From positions 154,083 through 218,082 of the forward strand of contig QANU01095112.1 in NCBI GenBank assembly GCA_003254905.1: 64,000 bases of DNA, read 5' to 3'. This document shows positions 24,634 to 37,071 of the stretch, in pieces; position 1 is the first letter of the stretch; each line of letters opens with the position of its first letter. The notes beneath the pieces are model-generated. The model did not search any database. It was not told the DNA's origin and saw only the letters and a program-made list of their open reading frames with translations. This DNA comes from Nissolia schottii (taxonomy: Eukaryota; Streptophyta; Magnoliopsida; Fabales; Fabaceae). Made by a program: the position numbers and the translations under genes.

Positions 24634-25685
24634 CTGTTCAATGCACGATAGACGCTGCTCTGCTTGAGAGACTTCAGCGACTTTTTCATCCAAAAGGTCA
24701 TTCATTTTGAAGGTCACAGAACCTAAATGGTCCACGGTATTGACAAGTGCTTTGATGGCATAATCCTTCAATGTTTCAACCACTCTGCAAACACTATACA
24801 TGTTAGAATATATTATAATTAAAATAAAATCAAATCAAGATATTATTTGATTATAATATACAGCTATTTTGAATATACATGTTAAACGTTTTGAATAAAC
24901 GGCTAAAGTGGAACACGACAAAGACTAGATTGAGAGGTTATAGAGAATAGAGAAATATTGTATTATTAAAGTTGTGTCCTTTGAGTACAAGAGGAGCCTC
25001 CTCTATTTAAAGGCTAGAAAGAGAATCACAATCTAATGACAGAATAATGTCAAAATCATGTAATATCAAACTAAATCAGAATTAAATCAATCTAATATAT
25101 TCTAATTATAATATTATTCTTAACAATATAAAAAGAGTAGATGTAAATTAACAAGGGGCACGCAGCATATAACAATATCAGCATAAATGCAGAGCAACCC
25201 GAACAAAAAGTAACTTGACTCACATTTGCTTTTGTTCATCGTTGGTGTACGAGAGTTCAAAATATTCAGCTGCGGAGTATAACTGCGCTCTCAGATTTTT
25301 CAAATCCTTGGAGTATAGACGAAAATAGAAACAAAAAAAATTAGCAAAACAAATCTTTATAAATGTTAAACATCTTGATTAAAATTAAAATGGAGGTTGG
25401 ACCTATTTATAAGCTAAAAATTTAATGGTAAAAAAAAAAAATTACAATCAATCAAATATTTAAAAGATTATAAGTAAATAAAACCAATCAAATCAAATCA
25501 TTTATAATCATTAACATAAAAATAATTCTTAACAATCCAAGTTCACTTACTTAAGAGTTATGTCCTAAATTAAAAGTTACCTTCAGGCTATCATCGAAGA
25601 GCAAGCTCTGCTGCATGAAAACCTCATCATAATTAGAAGCCTCTCGAGAAAAAGGCTGTGGCACAGAGGTTGCAATCTTGCCCAT
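24634..25685 (-). pseudogene. ABIL: ABI-1-like (ABIL) gene, first three coding exons only
   Basis: Minus-strand exons are 25685-25581, 25306-25224 and 24784-24634, with GT-AG borders and matching phases; they encode 113 residues. The start MGKIATSVPQPFSREASNYD leads into EVFMQQSLLF, then LRAQLYSAAEYFELSY, then VETLKDYAIKALVNTVDHLG and DLLDEKVAEVS...RLSCIEQ. This is the conserved N-terminal half of plant ABIL proteins, a subunit of the SCAR/WAVE complex that activates Arp2/3 actin nucleation. The third exon has a normal donor, but no exon for the remaining part (about 200 residues in the family) was seen to the left, where retroelement relics dominate. The visible exons have no internal stop. 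It is either a truncated gene or one with a TE-filled intron whose later exons lie outside the window. Confidence 0.85.
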
Positions 25686-26559
25686 GAATGAAAAACGATG
25701 GAAGAAGGTTCACCTATTTTTATCCAAAACCAATTGGGCAAAGAAAATTCAAATTCATGTTAGGATAGTAAAAAAAAAAAATACAAAACCGTTAGAGAAG
25801 GTAAAGAAAAACCCAAATAAGTGAACTCTCTGGCCAACATGCTCAATTAAAATCCCAGAATAATTACAATGTCAATGTCAATGACAACAAGTTGGAAGAT
25901 AGATAGAGAAGTAGAAATATAAGAATTCATTTTGGAAGTTTTTCATTCTGCACCATTCCATACAAGAAATTAAAATAACACACTGCCATAAATGTTGTCT
26001 ACATCTTCACCAAAATTCACATATCTCAAAACACAATCCCTAGCAGCATCCAAAGTGGTAAAATTGTCATTAAAAGCAGAGAAAACACTAAGGAAAACTT
26101 CAAAGGGGGATTAGTAAGAGGTTTCTGCAGTATTTCTCTCTATAAAAATAACAACTCTTTCTCTCTTAAAATCCAAATTAAAGCATTAGACTTGAGCAAG
26201 TGAAGGTGGCTTACTTTTCCTGCTTCGGTCTTCACTTAGACTATTCTTCTATTAACTCCCACAAACCGTATGCATAACCAAGCAACTCAGCTGTTTATTG
26301 CAAAAGGAGAAGATAACAAACCAACCTGGTATTCTTATTCACCGAGCTTCTTGTTCCTCTCTCTCTTGTTCACTAACCATTTGAAACACCAAAAGTGTTG
26401 AGAAAATGTCAAATAGAGCACGTTGTGGACCACCCCCACCTTCACTCCAACACTCACCATAACGGTTTGGTGCTCGTTTTTTTGACTAAGCCATGAGAAA
26501 GTGACACGTCAAAGTTTCCAACAAGGCAACAACTACTACAGTTGTAGTGTTGAGAAAGG
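25686..26559 (-). promoter_or_regulatory. 5' UTR and promoter region of the ABIL gene
   Basis: On the minus strand a leader-like AG-rich stretch (about 26400-26325) ends at ACCAG|GTTGG, and an acceptor ATAG|GTGAACC lies about 35 bases before the ATG. A 5' UTR intron is therefore likely. This is inference without transcript data. Confidence 0.4.
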
Positions 26560-26570
26560 ATGAAAGTTAG

Positions 26571-26759
26571 TATCAACGGGAGTTGGTCCAAGTGGTAAGC
26601 GGCTTGGTATCGCTTAAGCAAGGTTCTGAGTTCGAGACCTTGTGTATGCAGTTATTTCCGCTGGGAGACTCACCTGTCATAACTAGGTGCGCGACCTGGA
26701 TCGACGCGAATTAGTCAAGATTAAGTCTTACATACCGGACAAGCAACTTAAAAAAAAAA
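26571..26759 (+). mobile_element. tRNA-derived SINE with target-site duplications
   Basis: The element starts with a tRNA-like head. An A-box-like TGGTCCAAGTGG lies at 26584-26595 and a B-box-like GAGTTCGAGACC at 26628-26639. A tRNA-unrelated body and a poly-A tail follow. It is flanked by ATGAAAGTTAG (26560-26570) and ATGAAAGATAG (26760-26770), an 11-bp duplication with one mismatch. The size (189 bp) fits plant SINEs. It lies just upstream of the inferred ABIL transcription start. It is not a functional tRNA gene. Confidence 0.85.
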
Positions 26760-26770
26760 ATGAAAGATAG

Positions 26771-27224
26771 CAATGTGAGGAAAGCACGTTGGGGCATAGG
26801 CATAGCAATGATGAGAAATGATGAGGATTTTGGTTTGGTTTACTTTTTTATTGATGACAATTAAAAAAAAAAAGAAATTGTAACGAATAGGAAAAAAAAT
26901 TTGAAAATATAAAAGCAAAACAGCGAAAGTCTGTGCAGCTCTTCTTGACATGTCTATTTTCATGCGAAAAAGACACACAAGAACATCCACTAATTGCTGA
27001 ATTTCTTTGCTTTGGGAAGCAGAAACTGGCCACCTCTCATCATTGTCATCTTATGGGTCCATCTTTTTCTATTCATTGCTTCCGTTAATTTCGGGAACGA
27101 CTTGATTGAGATCTGAAAAAGGGATAACCATTATACACTAGTGTTTTGCTTTTGCCTTTATGGGGTTTCTGACTTTTTTTCCTTATAAAGTAGGTGCCGG
27201 GAATTACAAGTAAGGCTCTCCCAT
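26771..27224. other. Intergenic DNA, nothing assigned
   Basis: AT-rich sequence. The frames on the minus strand are low-complexity and show no domain. Confidence 0.5.
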
Positions 27225-28061
27225 CTGAAACACACTAAAACATCGTTAATTTTAGTATGTGATTAAATAATAATTTATAAAATTAAATTAACACCAAAAA
27301 TGTAGTACGGGAGCTAATCTATGTCGTCTTTAAGGAAGAAATTTTTAAACTAATTACAATTATAATTACACTTAGAAGGGGGATTTGGATTGATGGATAT
27401 AAATAAAAAGAAAGTAAGTCAACAATGATAAAAAGCAATATACTGCATATGGCGTTTCTAGATCAATGATTAATTGTCATTGATTTTTAATTAATTATTT
27501 ATAGGAGGGAATGTTATTTATTAGTTGAAATCTAACTAATACACAATTCACTTAAGAAACTACTATCGTCAATCCCTAAGCATTAATTAATATAGGAATT
27601 AAAACTAATATCTCAGCATTTAAAATCCATATAAATTATGTCTCAATTGCACAACCTAATTAGATTTAATTAGTTCCTCAAAAAGATCATAAATACTAAA
27701 TCAATAAATCCTACAATTGTCAAGATCTATCAACCTAGAATTAACCCTAACCAATAACATGCGATCGCTATATTACTAATTAGGGGGAGAACAAATCATG
27801 AATAAACATTAAGCACACAAACCTTTAATTAATCCTAATCTAGAGTTACCGCATGCAATATATTAAGGAAACTACTTCTCTATGGGTGGAAGATAAAGGC
27901 TCATAATAAACAAAGAGAAGAAGAGAGTGGAAAATAACAGAGAATTAAAATAACAAAATCTGAATACAATAACGGAAGAACTTCGCAAATAATTGGGAGC
28001 TTGCGTTGTCAATATGAACACTCTAACAATCCTTGAAGAACTAATAACTAAGTACCACTAA
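27225..28061. repeat. Dispersed non-coding repeat, copy 2
   Basis: Collinear with 2306-3130 in the same orientation. It is cut off at 28061, exactly where an LTR-like end (TGAAACACCCTAGC) begins, so an LTR insertion interrupts this copy. Confidence 0.7.
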
Positions 28062-28414
28062 TGAAACACCCTAGCTAGCTGGCTTATGCTTAAGTCATAC
28101 GCCATCCAGACTAGGTAGTTGTCTTTTGGTGTTGCGAACGGCTACCGTTCCTTGTTACTTTTTCAAAATTAGGGTTTACCAAAATACAGACCATTTTCAA
28201 ATTCTTTCCACAACTAATGACATTTCAAAATTTAGAGCCATGCGGATAATTAATCGCTTAATTGGCCTAGCAATCAATAATGGAAATTGGCGTGCATACC
28301 TATCTAATAATACACATCCCATGAAGTACACATAGGTGGCCCAAAACATAATATGTATACACCGGGTCACATTCAAAATGTACATTTCTTCATTTAACTT
28401 TAGGTCATGGTTAG

Positions 28415-28478
<64 letters not shown>

Positions 28479-28867
28479 ACAAATACAAATATATATTCAG
28501 TAATAGCTAGTTATACACCGATACAGATTATCATCGTACATGCCTATACATACATCCCGACAGACAGGAACTACCTGCTGCGCGGCTTAACCGAACCTAC
28601 TCCTAGTACACGGATGAGTACTACTCATTGCGTGAACGGTACAACATCTACTAAAGATACAACCATGGGGTCATCGACCTCGTCCTCTGCTTCGTTCCCC
28701 GCCTACACATTTGTATCCTTCTCCACAGGGGTCTCGGGCTCTGGCTCAGACGGAGGAGCTTCATCCTCGTTGTTCAGCTGGATGGGTTCGTAACTGCTTC
28801 CTCCAGGGTGCTCGTCCACCCAAATGGGACGTCTTGGGGAAGATCCTGGTCCCCTGGGTAAGCGTCG
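28062..28867 (-). mobile_element. Diverged chromovirus-type LTR fragment
   Basis: It starts TGAAACACCCTAGCTAGCTG like the other minus-strand LTRs, and a 'gagccatgcg' block is conserved near 28235. It is interrupted at 28868 by a solo LTR. The right part (28500-28867) is GC-richer and does not match the other LTRs. Confidence 0.5.
28417..28472 (+). repeat. (AC)28 microsatellite
   Basis: Uninterrupted AC dinucleotide run of 28 units. Confidence 0.97.
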
Positions 28868-29873
28868 TGAAACACCCTAGCTAACTGTTTACCCGTACGT
28901 AGTAAACAATGCTCACTAGGTTGTTTTCTGCTTTGGTGGGATTACTTTTAGCCCCTACTTTTAGCTTGGCAAATATTTCTTATTCAAAATATGGACCGCT
29001 TTCCAAACTTTTACCTTTATTACAGAAACTAGGAGCCATGCGTGTTTAAGAAAACATATCAAGATACAAGCGATAGAGTCCCATCGGACTTAAGCGATAA
29101 TTAACTACAGAATAACAGTACTGGAGATGTTATAAGAGAAGCAGATAAACATACAAGTAGTCGGTCCATAACACAATTACACATCCCAATTATAATACAT
29201 AATTACATCACCAAGTATACAAGTCATATAATTTACATATGTGCTAGGGGAACATCTAATCCCTTGAGCTAATCTCAAACATAAAGCATAGGCTACTGTC
29301 CGTTGCTTCCTCGGAATCCTCTGACGTCTACGACTCTGCTTGTCTTCCGATACCTACTCCGTCTCGGCGTACACGTCATGCTACCTAGAGTCATAAGGTA
29401 GTGGGGATGAGAAGGTAGATTCTCAGTGGAAACTGTAGCTCTGCGCTCTCGGGTTTCATTTAGTTATACTCCAGGCCGTTCAGGTGTTTCTAAGTGAACA
29501 TGCATACTAATATTCCTACTGATTATTGTCTGGCCTAAGGTCCTGAACAGCTTTATCTACGGTACTAAGTGATAGGGGAACTGCTCTTACTTACTAAGTT
29601 ATCGTACTTGTTACTTTCCTTCGCATACTTACATAGCCGTCTCGAGCGTTCTCTTGACGGTACTTACATCATATTTACTTATCTTCTTACTTATTCAAAC
29701 TTCCATACATACATTTTTACATACCTTACATACATACATACATACATTCAAGCATACATCACATACTATACTTTTTTCTTTCTTTCTTTTATACTTTACT
29801 CTTTCTTTACTTTCCTCTTTCTTTCATACTTTTCTCTTGCTTTCATGCTATCATTTTCTTTTCTTTGTTTGAT

Positions 29874-30190
29874 TCATCTTTCCTGCAAGCCACCTACCTA
29901 CAGGAAAGTGAATCCGCTGCCAGCCACCTACCGACAGCAATCATCATCATAGTCGATTCATCTCTCCTGCCAGCCACCTACCGACAGGAAAGTGAATCCG
30001 CTGCCAGCCACCTACCGATAGTAACCATCGTCCCCTTCCCTGCCATCCACCTACTGACAGGGAAGTGACCCCTCTCCTGCCAGCCACCTACAGACAAGGG
30101 GTTGTGCATCATTGATTCCCTTTTCCCGCCAGCCACCTTCCGGCAGGAAAGTGAATCCGCTGCCAGCCACCTACCGACAACAATCATCAT
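29874..30190 (-). repeat. LTR minisatellite with GCCAGCCACCTACCGACAG core
   Basis: About nine copies of a CTGCCAGCCACCTACCGACA-like core at irregular spacing, with longer-range units of 65-110 bases. It occupies a place in the LTR where other LTRs here carry a different minisatellite. Confidence 0.85.
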
Positions 30191-30559
30191 CTTTTCTTTC
30201 TCTTGCTTATATCATTTCATCTTTTCTTTCTTTCTCATAGCATTTCATCATATTATTATCTTATCTTTCTCATAACATTTCTTCTTTTCTTTCCTTTCTT
30301 TACACATAACATGGCATGACTTATTCCCTAAGGTTCATTTCCATTATACTCTTTACTCATTACTTGATTAACTTCTAGTCCTCTAACAGTACCTTAACAT
30401 GATGCATGACATGCTAACATATTACTTCAAATAATCATAATGCATGGACTTCTAACATACTACATCACATAGTTCACATACTTTAGTCATATTTATCATT
30501 TAAATCATAAGTTGTTGGACTATGTGCCTCAAGACAGCTTCCATAAGACGTTCTGGTCT

Positions 30560-30830
30560 CAGGCCGCTCAGCGAAACCTCTTGTTCGCTCAGTGGTCTAA
30601 GCTCATCTCGCTCAGCGACAAGAGCCTCATCGCTCAGCGGTAACTTCTTTCGCTCAGCGGGCTTGGGCCCGGTTTTCAAAAATATCTTTCCATCCTTATC
30701 CTTATCCTTAGTGACCTTCAGGCCGCTCAGCGGGTCCTTCTGACTGCTCAGCGCCCTGGAGTTCACGTGTTAAAAACATGTGTTTCTGATGCACTCCGCT
30801 CAGCGGTGCCTAGGGCCACTCAGCGGTACC
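30560..30830 (-). repeat. GCTCAGCG octamer cluster
   Basis: Seven exact GCTCAGCG copies and two one-base variants at irregular spacing. Related clusters are at 45430-45630 and 55055-55350. Confidence 0.85.
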
Positions 30831-32073
30831 TGGGCGAGGCTGAAACCGAGTGCATGGTTTTCTTTCTTTTCCCTTCCTCCTTTCTCATGGCCACTTCTTG
30901 AGGTTCTCACACATATTCCAACCATCATAAAACTAGCTAGTCCAGGTCACAAGACCCTTCAGAATCATCTTCCTATCCTAGCATGAGTTCTAACATACAT
31001 AATCATACATAAACATAAGCAAACAAATACATAAACACATAACAACCACCAAGGAGGTGAGTAGCCATAGTTACCCACTTCTTGAGGGCTGATTCGGTGA
31101 TGAGAAGGATGGGGGAGAGCAGTCCTCCAAGCCTTAAGCGCGATCCAAGCTTCCGGCAGAGTTTCTGCAGGGTAACCGCGATGCACACGGGCAGAGTTTC
31201 CCCCAGCTCTCAAGAGAATTTCTGTCAAAATTTTCTGCATATGGGGTGGCTATTTATAGCCAAAATCCTACCCCTCAAAATTACCTTTTTTCCCCTATGC
31301 ATATTTACAATTTTGCCCTTTTCTATTTTCTTTAATAATTAATTAATTAAAAAGATAATACAAGTGTCACAACAATGAACAGTAATTGAATTTTATATTA
31401 TTTTCCCTTGCAAATCTGATTCCCACGTGCTGGTTGCCAACTTTGACCGCCTCCCGGTCCCGTTTCGCTGGTGTTTTATCGCTCGCAGTGCCGGTGTGTC
31501 GCGCACGGTCGTCCGAAAAATCTTTCGCTTATACCGTCGCGATCCTCTATTTTCCCCCTACATGGGAATATTATTGGTTTAAGGCATTTGTGAATTTTTC
31601 TCCGGAGGAATATTTTTCACAGATACCTTTAACACGTCATCGAGCCCCGGTGACCGCAGACCGCTGTTTTGCTCGCGGTTTCGTTACTTCCCGACCTTCC
31701 CAATGGGGTTGTGGGACTATTCTAAGGTGTCTAACACTTTTCCCTGGTACCAGTTGGGTTTCTAGAGACTCGGGGCTCTCTGCTCAATTTTACCGGCTAA
31801 ATGGGACAAAACGAGGCTGTTCTAGTGTCTGCGAAATCGTCCAAAACTGAGCGGAACTCCGTTTTTCCGACAGTCTGGACTTACCATCAAATCCTAAGGG
31901 CCATAAGGGATTCTTTGAGGGACATCGGAATTCCCAAACACTACACCGAAAATCTTCTACAGACACGTCTGTCCTAAGGGTTTAGGTTTCTACCCGGTTA
32001 CCCGTATAAGGGTTTTTATGGGTATTTTTCATGTGAAATTCTTACTAAGGAAAAAGTGGGATGTTACACGTCG

Positions 32074-32770
32074 GGGTTGCATGGGCTGTGGCCGAGGCTC
32101 TGCGGGTACGTTAGCAGGAGCGAACGTGCAGGTCTCGATGAGGGTGTCCATCCTGAAGTTCCCATGCCGGGTGCGTGTAAATAGCCAAATGTCTTTCGGA
32201 GGCGGGGATGCCATCTATTCGATCTGGAGTCATACACGAGTGGGGGTAAGAACGAATTTGTTCTTAGTGAAAACCCTACATGGTCTCTATAAGGTTGTGA
32301 AATACGAGAGTACGCGATCTGATATCACGATTACTCAAGCGATTAAGATTCAAAAGCACGATAAGTTTCTTAGGTTAAGTAATGCAATGATTAAAACACT
32401 TGATCACCTAGTAATGTAGATAAAGCTACTCAGGACTAGCAGGGATTAAAGGAATAACAAGTAGGAAGTTTAGCATATTCTAACACCTAGAGATCTCTTG
32501 AGTGGCCTAGATCATAAATGAAGCGTAAACAAATAGTTATACCCTAAGATTCCCACTGAGAACGCAACATTCTCATTCCCCACTTATTTATGATTCCAGG
32601 GAAGCAAGATGAGGACGCCGAGGCGAAATAGGCATCATCGGGTGAGTAAAGACTTTAGCGTCAAAGGATTTCAAGGAAGTAACAGGACAATAGCTTATGT
32701 GTTGCATTTTGTATTAGCTAAAGGGATTAGACCTGCCCTTAGCTCATATGTGATCTAGCTATAATATATA
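32074..32770 (+). mobile_element. Unidentified segment and LTR fragment in plus orientation
   Basis: From about 32300 to 32690 the sequence follows the plus-strand LTR order seen at 1600-1900 and 49100-49350 ('agagatctcttgagtggcct', 'ccactgagaac'). It stops at the Helitron-like start at 32771. The part at 32074-32240 is GC-richer and unidentified. Confidence 0.5.
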
Positions 32771-35121
32771 TCTATATCTAATGAAAGATGAAAAATTCTC
32801 ACCCTTGGGCCCACACATTTTTGCCACGTGTCGAGCCATGGTTGCACATTTTCTCGCCCAAACATTTCCCCCACCTCCCATTCACGTGCAACTATCTCAA
32901 TGTGCGTGCCAGTAGAAGGTTTTTGTAACAATTTAAACATGATGTGTTGCTGTAAAATAGCTTTCAGCTAACAGAAAGCTTTGTATGGTCATTTCACTCT
33001 AAAAGGCTGCCAACCACTTCATTGCACTTTTATTGAAACTCATTAAAAGGCTGCCAAGTTTCAATCAGATCCAAATCTTACAAAAAAAAATCTCGGGGGA
33101 TTTCAAATTTTGAATCTTCATTTTTGTTCTTTTATACAAATGACCAAAAATCCAATTTTCTTTCTTCATTCACAACAATATTCACCTCCACCACCTCCAC
33201 CAGCAGATTTGAGCGATGGCAACACAACCACCAGAGGAGCAAAGAACTGCAAAATTTGCAAACACCAAAGCAATATTAAGAAGTCACAAATCCAAAGCAA
33301 TAAACTTGGAAGGGGAGGATATCAACACGATAAACTACAAGGATGACTTAAAAAGGGAAAAAGGTATAATCAAACAACTTTTTCCTTGATAAAATCAATT
33401 ATACCTATTTGGAAATTGTCAATGTATATCAGCTACTGGCTTCTCTGCTTGATCCCCCACAATTACCATTCTCTACTTGATCTTCCATTGTGACCAATGG
33501 AAATTAAATGTATATATTGTTCAAGTAATAAGCTTTGATCTAAAACAAATTGAATCACTGACCTTCTCTTCAATGTTGTTACAGAGTAGAAAAGCCTCCA
33601 TTGAATGGTTTGCAGAGAAGAAGTCTTCAATAAATTATTACTCAACCACCATTTTTTTATCTTTAACCCAATCAATTATAACTTACTACTATCTATAGTG
33701 CAGTTTGACCAGTGACGACACACCAGCAGAAGAACCAGGCTAGCTCCCTTGAAGTTTATTCTTGAGCAACAATATTTGTAAAACTAAAGTAAGTCACTTT
33801 ACAAGCTTTGTAGTTATGTTTCAATATCTGTAAATCAAGTCCTTTGATGGTTTAGAAAATAACTTTAAACCCACATAATCTAAAAGCATCAATTAGTAGC
33901 AACAACTGAATATATGGGTTAATACATTTTTTTTATTTATTTTTGTTTTGGGCCAAGAAAAGTAATGCATGAATGATGGAAGAGAATAATGAGCTAAAGC
34001 TGAAGGAGCCCATGAGGCAGGAGATAATAAAAGAGAAAAGGCTCAATGGTAAGATTCCTATCGCTTGATCTTTTATGGGTCTGATTTTTTTTATGGCTCA
34101 TAAGACTAAATTAATTGATTCTGCCTACCCTATTTGTTCATATTAAAGCAGTGTCGAGAGTGCAAGTTGTCTTATATGGGATTATAATAAGGAGCACAAT
34201 AACAATTTTTCATGGAATCAAAAATTGCATAAAAGTCACAATCAAGAGCATATATAAGTCATAAATAAACATGTTGGTTTCAATTTAAATGTATCTAGGG
34301 CAAGTTAAACACTTTTGAAGCAAAACCATGTGATGAAACATCAATAAAATCAATTAAATGTTGCATCATTTTGCTCTTCTACTGAACGATAACATGCCAA
34401 AATTAAACATAGAGTAGGAAACTTTGAGCTTACCAAGAAAATAATGAAGAGGAGTTCCCAATTAGGGTTGAATTTCCCCAACTAAAAAGTCTTTTTACAA
34501 TCTGAGATCTTTTAGTGTCATGGATTTATACTCTATAAAAAGATCAAGGAAACATCTCAACATACAAGCAACAGAGATTATTCTCATTAACACTACCATT
34601 ATGAATCCTCTTGACTTCTAACTTCAATATAAGGGTGACTAAACAAGTACCAGCACCACAATTATATCAAAATATGCATTCATCACATATATCTAATCAT
34701 AGACAATTTCACATCTTATGTTTGATGAAAGTGAACTAAGTAAAGCCTCAACAGTAACAAAAATTCAAAAAATAAAAATGCCTGAACAAACATGAAAAAT
34801 TATGTCCATTGCAAAAAGCCTAACAACATTAATCCCATGGTTAGAAATCAAGGAAAGCTACAATTATGCATAATTGAAGAATTAATTAGAAGACCATGGA
34901 AAGTACATGTATATATACCTTTAATCAGGTTCGCTTTCATCAAATGAGACATGCACATATACATGCCCTCCCAGATTTCATTTTAGATTGCTTTAGCACG
35001 ATTCTTTAAGTTCATTGTTATGCTACTTCAAACTACACCAATTGAATTAAGTGCAAGTCAAATGTCTATTACTTCACCTCCAGAGAAAATTGTCATTAAA
35101 AGAAAAAAAATTGAATAGGAA
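32771..35121 (+). mobile_element. Helitron-like segment 1
   Basis: It begins TCTATATCTAATGAAAG after an A, followed by AATTCTCACCC. The same start and subterminal motif recur at 35122. The interior is AT-rich without a recognised protein; short exon-like pieces such as 33972-34048 have no clear identity. No hairpin-CTRR end was found, so the right limit is simply the start of the next copy. Confidence 0.4.
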
Positions 35122-35912
35122 TCTATAATATATGAAAGCTTGGAATTCTCACCCAGGCGCCACCACCAAAAAAGACACACGTCAATATGTCATGTAATGT
35201 TTTCCCGCCCAATTCTTCCTCACCACGCCTACGTCACGTGCGTCTTCCATTTCCATCTCACAGCTTTGTCTCCAATTGCTGTGAAATTTCAGTTTGAGAC
35301 AACAGTGGAAGCCACCACCAAAACGGCGAACCAGCGGATCTAGATCTGGCCGTGGTGGGCATTGGTGGTGCCATCGCAGTGGAAAATGGAAGATTCCAGA
35401 ACTTCGGAGGGAAGATCGCGACGGGAGGTCAGCGGCCAATCAGCAGAAACTCAGAGTCACCAGGCAGCATTGTCGGTGGCGGCCAGAAAAGAGGGCGACA
35501 ACACCAAGCCCTCACCGACGACGTCACCAGAAGCAGACACGACGGCTGCGAGAAGCACGACGACAACCACTGGAGGCAACGTTCAGTCACTGAGCAGGGT
35601 GACCCAAACGGCGTCCCGATAGCTAGAGGGGTGGAACAAGACGCCAGCGCCATCGCTGAAAGAGAACCATGAGTGGGTCACCAGTGCTCCGCGTGGGTTT
35701 GAAGGTGGGTTGCGCCGTTTGGGGGGCGGAGAGAGCACGGTGGCTAGCCGTTTCTCTTGCTGTTGTTTTCGCGTGGAAGAAGAGTGGCATCAACAAGAGA
35801 GAGGATGGCGCCTTGGCGACGGTGACCAGCAAGAACGCGAGGGTGCTGGTGGCTCAATTTTTGCTTCACTACTTCACTCTGGGGATTATCTCTTTCCTAG
35901 ACAAGCTTCACG

Positions 35913-36464
35913 GCATCTGCATTTCAATTTTTGAATTTTGAGTTTCAATTTGGGGTGTTCCCTTTTGATTGGTCCTTCTCTATACATTGGTGCTTTCATT
36001 TTTTTCATTTTACTTATTTATTTTTGTTACTTCTTATTCTGTTTGGATTTGTTTCATGATTGGAAGGAGATTGACAAGCACATGACACAAGCTTTACTGC
36101 ATCTGCATTTCAATTTTTGAATTTTGAGTTTCAATCTGGGGTGTTCCCTTTTGATTGGTCCTTCTCTATACATTGGTGCTTTCATTATTTTCATTTTATT
36201 TATTTATTTTTGTTACTTTTGATTCTGTTTGGATTTGTTTCATGATTGGAAGGAGATTGACGAGCACATGACACCCCAAATCACTGCATCTGCATTTCAA
36301 TTTTTGAATTTTGAGTTTCAATTTGGGGCGTTCCCATTTTATTGGTCCTTCTCTATACATTGGTGTTTTCATTTTTTTCATTTTATTTATTTATTTTTGT
36401 TACTTCTGATTCTGTTTGGATTTGTTTCATGATTGGAAGGAGATTGACAAGCGCATGACATAAA
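35913..36464 (+). repeat. 186-bp tandem repeat, three copies
   Basis: Copies start at 35913, 36099 and 36285 (GCATCTGCATTTCAATTTTT), with high identity. All three are preceded or followed by 'gattggaaggagattgac'. The exact period argues for recent unequal exchange or replication slippage. Confidence 0.92.
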
Positions 36465-37071
36465 CGACAACGGAGCGGCACAACGGTAGCAACAGTGGAG
36501 CATCACGACACGAGCACAAACCACTTGATGTAAAACTTCATTCTCCCATTTCCTCTAATTCAAGGTTTGCACTTGGTTTAGGGTTTACTAATTTAAGGTT
36601 TCATTTCATTGTCAGAAAAAGAAAAAAAGTGAAAATCAATTTGGGAAAGAAAAATCGAGTAAGTTATGAGCACCAAATGTTTGATAAAAATCCCAAGAGA
36701 ACTAAAAAATATTATATTTTTTCTTTTTTTCTTTGAAGTATGTAGCAGAAAGCACAGGCACAAGGTTGCATTTTCTTTTTAGATTTTGCTAGACGCTTTC
36801 ATTTTGGTCATGGACTTTGATTTAGATTTATTATACTGAAGGAATTTGATAACCTGAAGGAATACCTCATGTGGGAAGGGAGCAACATTTTCATGCTAAG
36901 TATGAATAATCTAATCAATTTTATCTTTTTCTTTATTGTTTAGGGTTGACATGTAAATACTTATTACATTTTTCTTTATTGGTTCTTCATTGTATAGGTT
37001 CCGATGAGCAAAAATCCCTAGAAGCCTCTATGGCTTATGTATCTGGGACTGCTAACTAAAAATCCCAATCT

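Larger units (their letters stand above)
28868..32068 (-). mobile_element. Solo LTR with CGTCG target-site duplication
   Basis: Minus-strand chromovirus-type LTR from TGAAACACCCTAGCTAACTG (28868) to AAAAAGTGGGATGTTACA (32068), 3,201 bases. It is flanked by identical CGTCG at 28863-28867 and 32069-32073. With no internal region and a perfect 5-bp duplication, it is a solo LTR left by recombination between the two LTRs of one insertion. It carries a TATA box (31259-31250), a minisatellite and a GCTCAGCG cluster. Its frames are not genes. Confidence 0.9.

Noticed and set aside
26584-26639. tRNA gene
   Set aside because: It has box A and B likeness but no full cloverleaf; the poly-A tail and target-site duplication identify a SINE.
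28407-28793. 128-codon frame
   Set aside because: It begins in an (AC)n microsatellite and has no domain.
29874-30190. CRISPR-like array
   Set aside because: Irregular tandem repeats without unique spacers, inside a plant LTR.
31386-31850. 154-codon frame
   Set aside because: It lies inside a solo LTR and has no domain or conserved counterpart in the other LTRs.
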